Shown one piece after another: positions 60,826 through 64,000 of a stretch of DNA of 64,000 nucleotides. The position numbers were made by a program, and so were the translations under genes. Location: positions 310,001 to 374,000 of the forward strand of contig CAJTWM010000001.1 of assembly GCA_910579805.1 (NCBI GenBank), read 5' to 3'. Numbering within the stretch: the first letter of the stretch is position 1; every line of letters starts with the position of its first letter. The notes beneath the pieces are model-generated. The model was given only the letters and a program-made list of their open reading frames with translations, was not told the origin of the DNA and searched no databases. The stretch is from an uncultured Lachnospiraceae bacterium (GTDB lineage Bacteria; Bacillota; Clostridia; Lachnospirales; Lachnospiraceae).

Positions 60826-62103
60826 CTAATTTCCCTTTTCTATCAGCTCCTTCAGTACTTTTCTTCCCTCTTCCAACTGATTGTCAACATTATCGTCATA
60901 ATATTTCTCACTGTCAAATTCGCAGACAATGTCCGGCTCAATTCCGATACCATGTATATTATTCCCTTTTGGCGTAAAATAACTGCTTACCGTCAATTTT
61001 ACCGCCGAACCATCCTGCAGGCCGATGATCCGCTGTACGATGCCTTTCCCGTAAGAAGTGGTGCCTACCAGCGTCCCGATCCCATAGTCTTTAATGGCTC
61101 CCGCCAAAATTTCCGAAGCGCTTGCCGAATTACCATTGATGAGCACTACCATAGGAATATTGATCTGTTTTTCACCGTCACAGACATATTCGGTACGTTC
61201 TCCGTTCCTGTCCTCCGTATATACGATCATGCCTTTCGGCAAAAGCTGTTTCGCAATTTCTACCACTGCGGTTAAATTTCCCCCGGGATTACTCCTCAGA
61301 TCCAGTATCAGACCTTTCACTTCCGAACCTTTACATACGGCAAGCGCCTCTGTAAACTGATCTACCGTAACGTCGTCAAACTCCGTGATCTGGATATATC
61401 CGGTGTGATCGTCGTAAACTTCATACTTTACGGTAGGGCTTTCTACTTTACGGCGTTCTATATCCTTTTCCACATAGTCCTTCTCCCCTTCTCTTACTAA
61501 GGTCAGATGAACCGTAGTGCCTTCCTCTCCTTTGATCCTGCTCACTACTTCCGAAAGTTCTAATCCTGCCGCACTCTCTCCGTCGATCAAATAAATCAGA
61601 TCGCCTTCCCTTAAATCAGCCGCCTCTGCAGGAGTACCTGCAATCACGCCGCTGATCTTTCCGAGTCCTGTCGCAAGATCCAAACTGATATAGGCGCCGA
61701 TCCCGTAATAGATCCCTTCCGTCTGGTCCATAATTTCATTAAGCTCTTCTTCAGAGTAATAAGTAGAATAAGGATCTCCAAGAGAATCGACCATTCCTTT
61801 ATAGATACCGTCCTCCATCGCAGCTTCATCAATGTCTTCCTGATAATAATAATAATCTACGATTTTTTCAATCGCCTCCATCTTCTGCACTACATTGTCA
61901 GTCATGACAGAGCTGCCGTCTTCATTCCCGTTCTTTTCATTTTGCGCCGCTAAAACAGCGGCTTTATTTCCATACAGCGTTATTGCCTGTTTTACGCAGA
62001 AAACCGTCGTACCTACCAGAACCACCGACAAAATACCTGTGAACAGACCGTTTAAAAACTCATGTTTTCCTTCTTTTTTCACCCTTTTATCATTTTCTTC
62101 CAC
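60826..62103 (-). CDS. C-terminal processing protease (S41 family)
   Basis: This 425-residue protein has one N-terminal helix (LFTGILSVVLVGTTVFCV), an S41 N-terminal region (YYYQEDIDEAAMEDGIYKGMVDSL), a PDZ domain (GIGAYISLDLATG to LSEVVSRIKGEEG) and the catalytic core: VLINGNSASASEILAGAI (Ser) and TTSYGKGIVQ (Lys). These cell-envelope proteases act outside the membrane and in Firmicutes control envelope enzymes. The order ftsX, M23 peptidase, ctpA is common in Clostridia. Confidence 0.93.
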   Translation of the reverse strand: MEENDKRVKKEGKHEFLNGLFTGILSVVLVGTTVFCVKQAITLYGNKAAVLAAQNEKNGNEDGSSVMTDNVVQKMEAIEKIVDYYYYQEDIDEAAMEDGIYKGMVDSLGDPYSTYYSEEELNEIMDQTEGIYYGIGAYISLDLATGLGKISGVIAGTPAEAADLREGDLIYLIDGESAAGLELSEVVSRIKGEEGTTVHLTLVREGEKDYVEKDIERRKVESPTVKYEVYDDHTGYIQITEFDDVTVDQFTEALAVCKGSEVKGLILDLRSNPGGNLTAVVEIAKQLLPKGMIVYTEDRNGERTEYVCDGEKQINIPMVVLINGNSASASEILAGAIKDYGIGTLVGTTSYGKGIVQRIIGLQDGSAVKLTVSSYFTPKGNNIHGIGIEPDIVCEFDSEKYYDDNVDNQLEEGRKVLKELIEKGN

Positions 62104-62116
62104 TCTGACTCATCTC

Positions 62117-63355
62117 CTAACTTGATATGTAATTCCATGGACTCACATAATTTCCGTTCAAACGCACGCCAAAATGCAGATGAGGTCCTGTTGAACGTCC
62201 GGTCGAACCGACTGCCGCAATCTTCTGCCCTTTTACAACTACATCTCCCTTATTGACATGCAATGCGGAGGCATGCATATATATGGTATATAATTCGTTT
62301 CCATGATCGATCATCACATAATTCCCCATGGATGCACTGTAAGACGCCGCTACCACCTGACCGTCATAAGCGGCCAGTATATCCGAACCGCTGGGCGCAG
62401 CCAGATCGATCCCGTTATGGAATTTCATGACCCCAAGAGTAGGATGAAGACGGTCTCCGTATTCGTCCGAAATCCTTTTATAAGCCGGGCAGGGCCATGC
62501 AAACATACCGCCGTCATAAGTAATGACCGTGTTGCTTGCAGCAAGCCTTCTGGCCTTTTCCTCTGCCACCGCCTTTTCCAATGTGGAAATGATCTCATCC
62601 TGTTCGGCAATATCCGCCTCATATTCCTTAATTGCGGCTTCTTTATTGTTAATATCCGTCTGATAAGCGACAATTTGGTTCTCTTTTTCACCAATCAGCG
62701 CTTCCAATGCTTCTTCCTCTGCAACTACAGCCGCCTTTGCTTCGTCCAAAATCTCCTTTTCCGCCTCCAGTTCCTCTTTATAAAGCTGAACCATTTGGCT
62801 GTTTAAGGCATACTCATTTAACATCTTTCTATCATATGCAGCAATCTGCTCTATATAGTCCGCTTTATTTAAAAATTCTCCAAAACTATCAGCCGAAAGC
62901 AGCACTTCCAGTAAAAAAGTGTCGCTCCGTTCATACATGAACTGAATACGGACCTTCATGGCTTCATACTGCTCCTGCTCCCGCTTTTGCGCCTCTTCCA
63001 GATCCTTGCCCGTCTGTTCGATCTCTTTTTCCTTTTCCTCGATCAACTGCTTGAATTCCGCTATCTTCTGTTCAATATCGGCAAGGTTGCCATCCAGCTC
63101 CTTTACATAGTTAGTCAGATCGTTTTTAGACTGTTCCAGCTCCTCTTTTATCTTTTTTAAATCGGTCAGACTGTTTTGCAGATCCTTCTTTTCTTTCTCC
63201 GCCGCATCGATCTGGCCTTCCATATCTTTGATATTGTCCGACGTGATTTCTGTGGAAGCGGCGTTGCTGCTCGTCGAAACGGATGCGCCGAATAGGAGCG
63301 TTGCCACAATACATATTAAAGTCTGCCAGTATCGCTTTTTTTCTCTCTTATACAT
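62117..63355 (-). CDS. Coiled-coil M23 peptidase (EnvC-like)
   Basis: This 412-residue protein has an N-terminal signal or anchor segment (YWQTLICIVATLLFGASV). Residues 45-270 form long charged coiled coils (KKIKEELEQSKNDLTNYV). The C-terminal LytM/M23 domain carries the zinc ligands in MKFHNGIDLA, HGNELYTIYMH and GPHLHFGVRLNG; all four appear present, so unlike EnvC itself it may be an active endopeptidase. The position after ftsX suggests activation by the FtsEX complex during cell separation. ATG 63355 is the likely start. Confidence 0.93.
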   Translation of the reverse strand: MYKREKKRYWQTLICIVATLLFGASVSTSSNAASTEITSDNIKDMEGQIDAAEKEKKDLQNSLTDLKKIKEELEQSKNDLTNYVKELDGNLADIEQKIAEFKQLIEEKEKEIEQTGKDLEEAQKREQEQYEAMKVRIQFMYERSDTFLLEVLLSADSFGEFLNKADYIEQIAAYDRKMLNEYALNSQMVQLYKEELEAEKEILDEAKAAVVAEEEALEALIGEKENQIVAYQTDINNKEAAIKEYEADIAEQDEIISTLEKAVAEEKARRLAASNTVITYDGGMFAWPCPAYKRISDEYGDRLHPTLGVMKFHNGIDLAAPSGSDILAAYDGQVVAASYSASMGNYVMIDHGNELYTIYMHASALHVNKGDVVVKGQKIAAVGSTGRSTGPHLHFGVRLNGNYVSPWNYISS

Positions 63356-63456
63356 AGTATCCCTTTCGTTCCTGTCCTATCCGCCGCTTGGTATTTCCGC
63401 AGACGGCGGCCCTTTTATTTCCTTCTGTTTTTAAAATACCCCTCTGTATCTTCCGG

Positions 63457-64000
63457 CTACACATGCAGATGCTTTCTTACCGTTGTGATGCTTCCAAGAA
63501 AACCGATGCCTACTCCTACCGCAAGGGAAACCGGCCCTAATACTTTAAAGACCGTATCCACCGGAAGAAACTCCAAAAGTCTTGTAAGTACGGAAAATTT
63601 CTCCGTCACATAAGAAAGTACGTTATTATACGCCACATAAATTGCCGCAAGAGGTATCATGGCGCCGATCAGACCGATCAGAATGCCCTCGATCACAAAA
63701 GGCGACCGCACGAAGAAATCCGTAGCGCCAATGTATTTCATAATATTGATCTCCTCTTTCCGGACCGATATGCCGATCATGACCGTGTTACTGATCAGGA
63801 AAATGGAAACGGCCAGCAGAATAATGATGATTCCCATGGAAACATAGGCAATCAGTGCATTGACTCCGCTCAGCGTCTCCGCCGTGATCTCCGACCGGTT
63901 GATCTGACGGACCCCCTCTACCGACTCCAAATAAGTGACCAGCGCACTCTGCATGGAAACATCACTCAAATAAATGCAATAATGTGCGGAATTGATCAAC
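63457..64000 (-). CDS. ftsX: Cell-division protein FtsX, 5' part beyond window edge
   Basis: The visible 181 codons continue to the window end. The segment VDVSMQSALVTYLESVEGVRQINR-like extracellular part is followed by three membrane helices (ALIAYVSMGIIIILLAVSIFLI; IEGILIGLIGAMIPLAAIYV; LGPVSLAVGVGIGFLGS) and the cytoplasmic loop SVRKEEINIMKYIGATDFF, typical of FtsX. It transmits ATP hydrolysis by FtsE to cell-wall hydrolases. FtsE is expected just upstream, beyond the window. Confidence 0.93.
   Translation of the reverse strand, partial: LINSAHYCIYLSDVSMQSALVTYLESVEGVRQINRSEITAETLSGVNALIAYVSMGIIIILLAVSIFLISNTVMIGISVRKEEINIMKYIGATDFFVRSPFVIEGILIGLIGAMIPLAAIYVAYNNVLSYVTEKFSVLTRLLEFLPVDTVFKVLGPVSLAVGVGIGFLGSITTVRKHLHV

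Overview
The window looks like a chromosomal segment of a motile, spore-related member of the Clostridia, most likely family Lachnospiraceae. The reasons are the order mbl - flhO/flgF - flhP/flgG - flgJ-like, the cdaA-cdaR-glmM operon, a stand-alone Spo0A DNA-binding domain, a 557-residue 2-isopropylmalate synthase, and a YvyF-type flagellar-operon zinc protein beside comF. Almost all genes lie on the minus strand, so transcription runs from high to low coordinates.

Layout from high to low coordinates. (1) 64000-58093: ftsX (partial), a coiled-coil M23 peptidase, a CtpA-type S41 protease, then an MBOAT acyltransferase and an SGNH-like partner. (2) 57956-50499: one 2485-residue secreted protein with FN3-like and Ig-like (BIG2) repeats, set off by its own promoter and terminator. 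(3) 50314-49634: two small genes. (4) 49524-40283: an accessory island upstream of uvrB. It holds three truncated copies of the 5' end of uvrB. Two end at the same base of codon 91, and all are followed by a related tail sequence. Between them lie cargo genes typical of defence islands: a cut DUF1016 gene and an IS1182-type element, then RhuM + DUF2971, then DUF1016 + ParA-like ATPase + SIR2-like protein. The intact uvrB follows. (5) 40282-20848: housekeeping genes uvrB, uvrA, mbl, flagellar rod genes, recD2, comF, the c-di-AMP synthase operon, ptsH and leuA. (6) 20678-19836: an AraC regulator on the plus strand, divergent from gmd. (7) 19680-15127: GDP-mannose to GDP-fucose conversion (gmd, fcl), a polyprenyl-phosphate glycosyltransferase, a Spo0A-like regulator and a GT2 enzyme. 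(8) 15115-11912: an A+T-rich RiPP-like cassette with an apparently unlisted 55-residue precursor, a methyltransferase, a PqqD-like recognition protein and an ABC exporter. (9) 11754-1: an exopolysaccharide operon with a strong sigma-A promoter. Its order is priming transferase, Wzz-like protein, glycosyltransferase, EpsG-type polymerase, five more glycosyltransferases and an ABC flippase cut by the window edge.

The glycan genes form one pathway: GDP-fucose supply, priming on undecaprenyl phosphate, extension by several transferases, polymerisation by EpsG with a Wzz-like length regulator, and export by the PglK/MsbA-like transporter. Two observations stand out: the uvrB-anchored stacking of defence-like cargo, and the RiPP-like cassette inserted into the glycan locus. 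Both are inferred from sequence alone.
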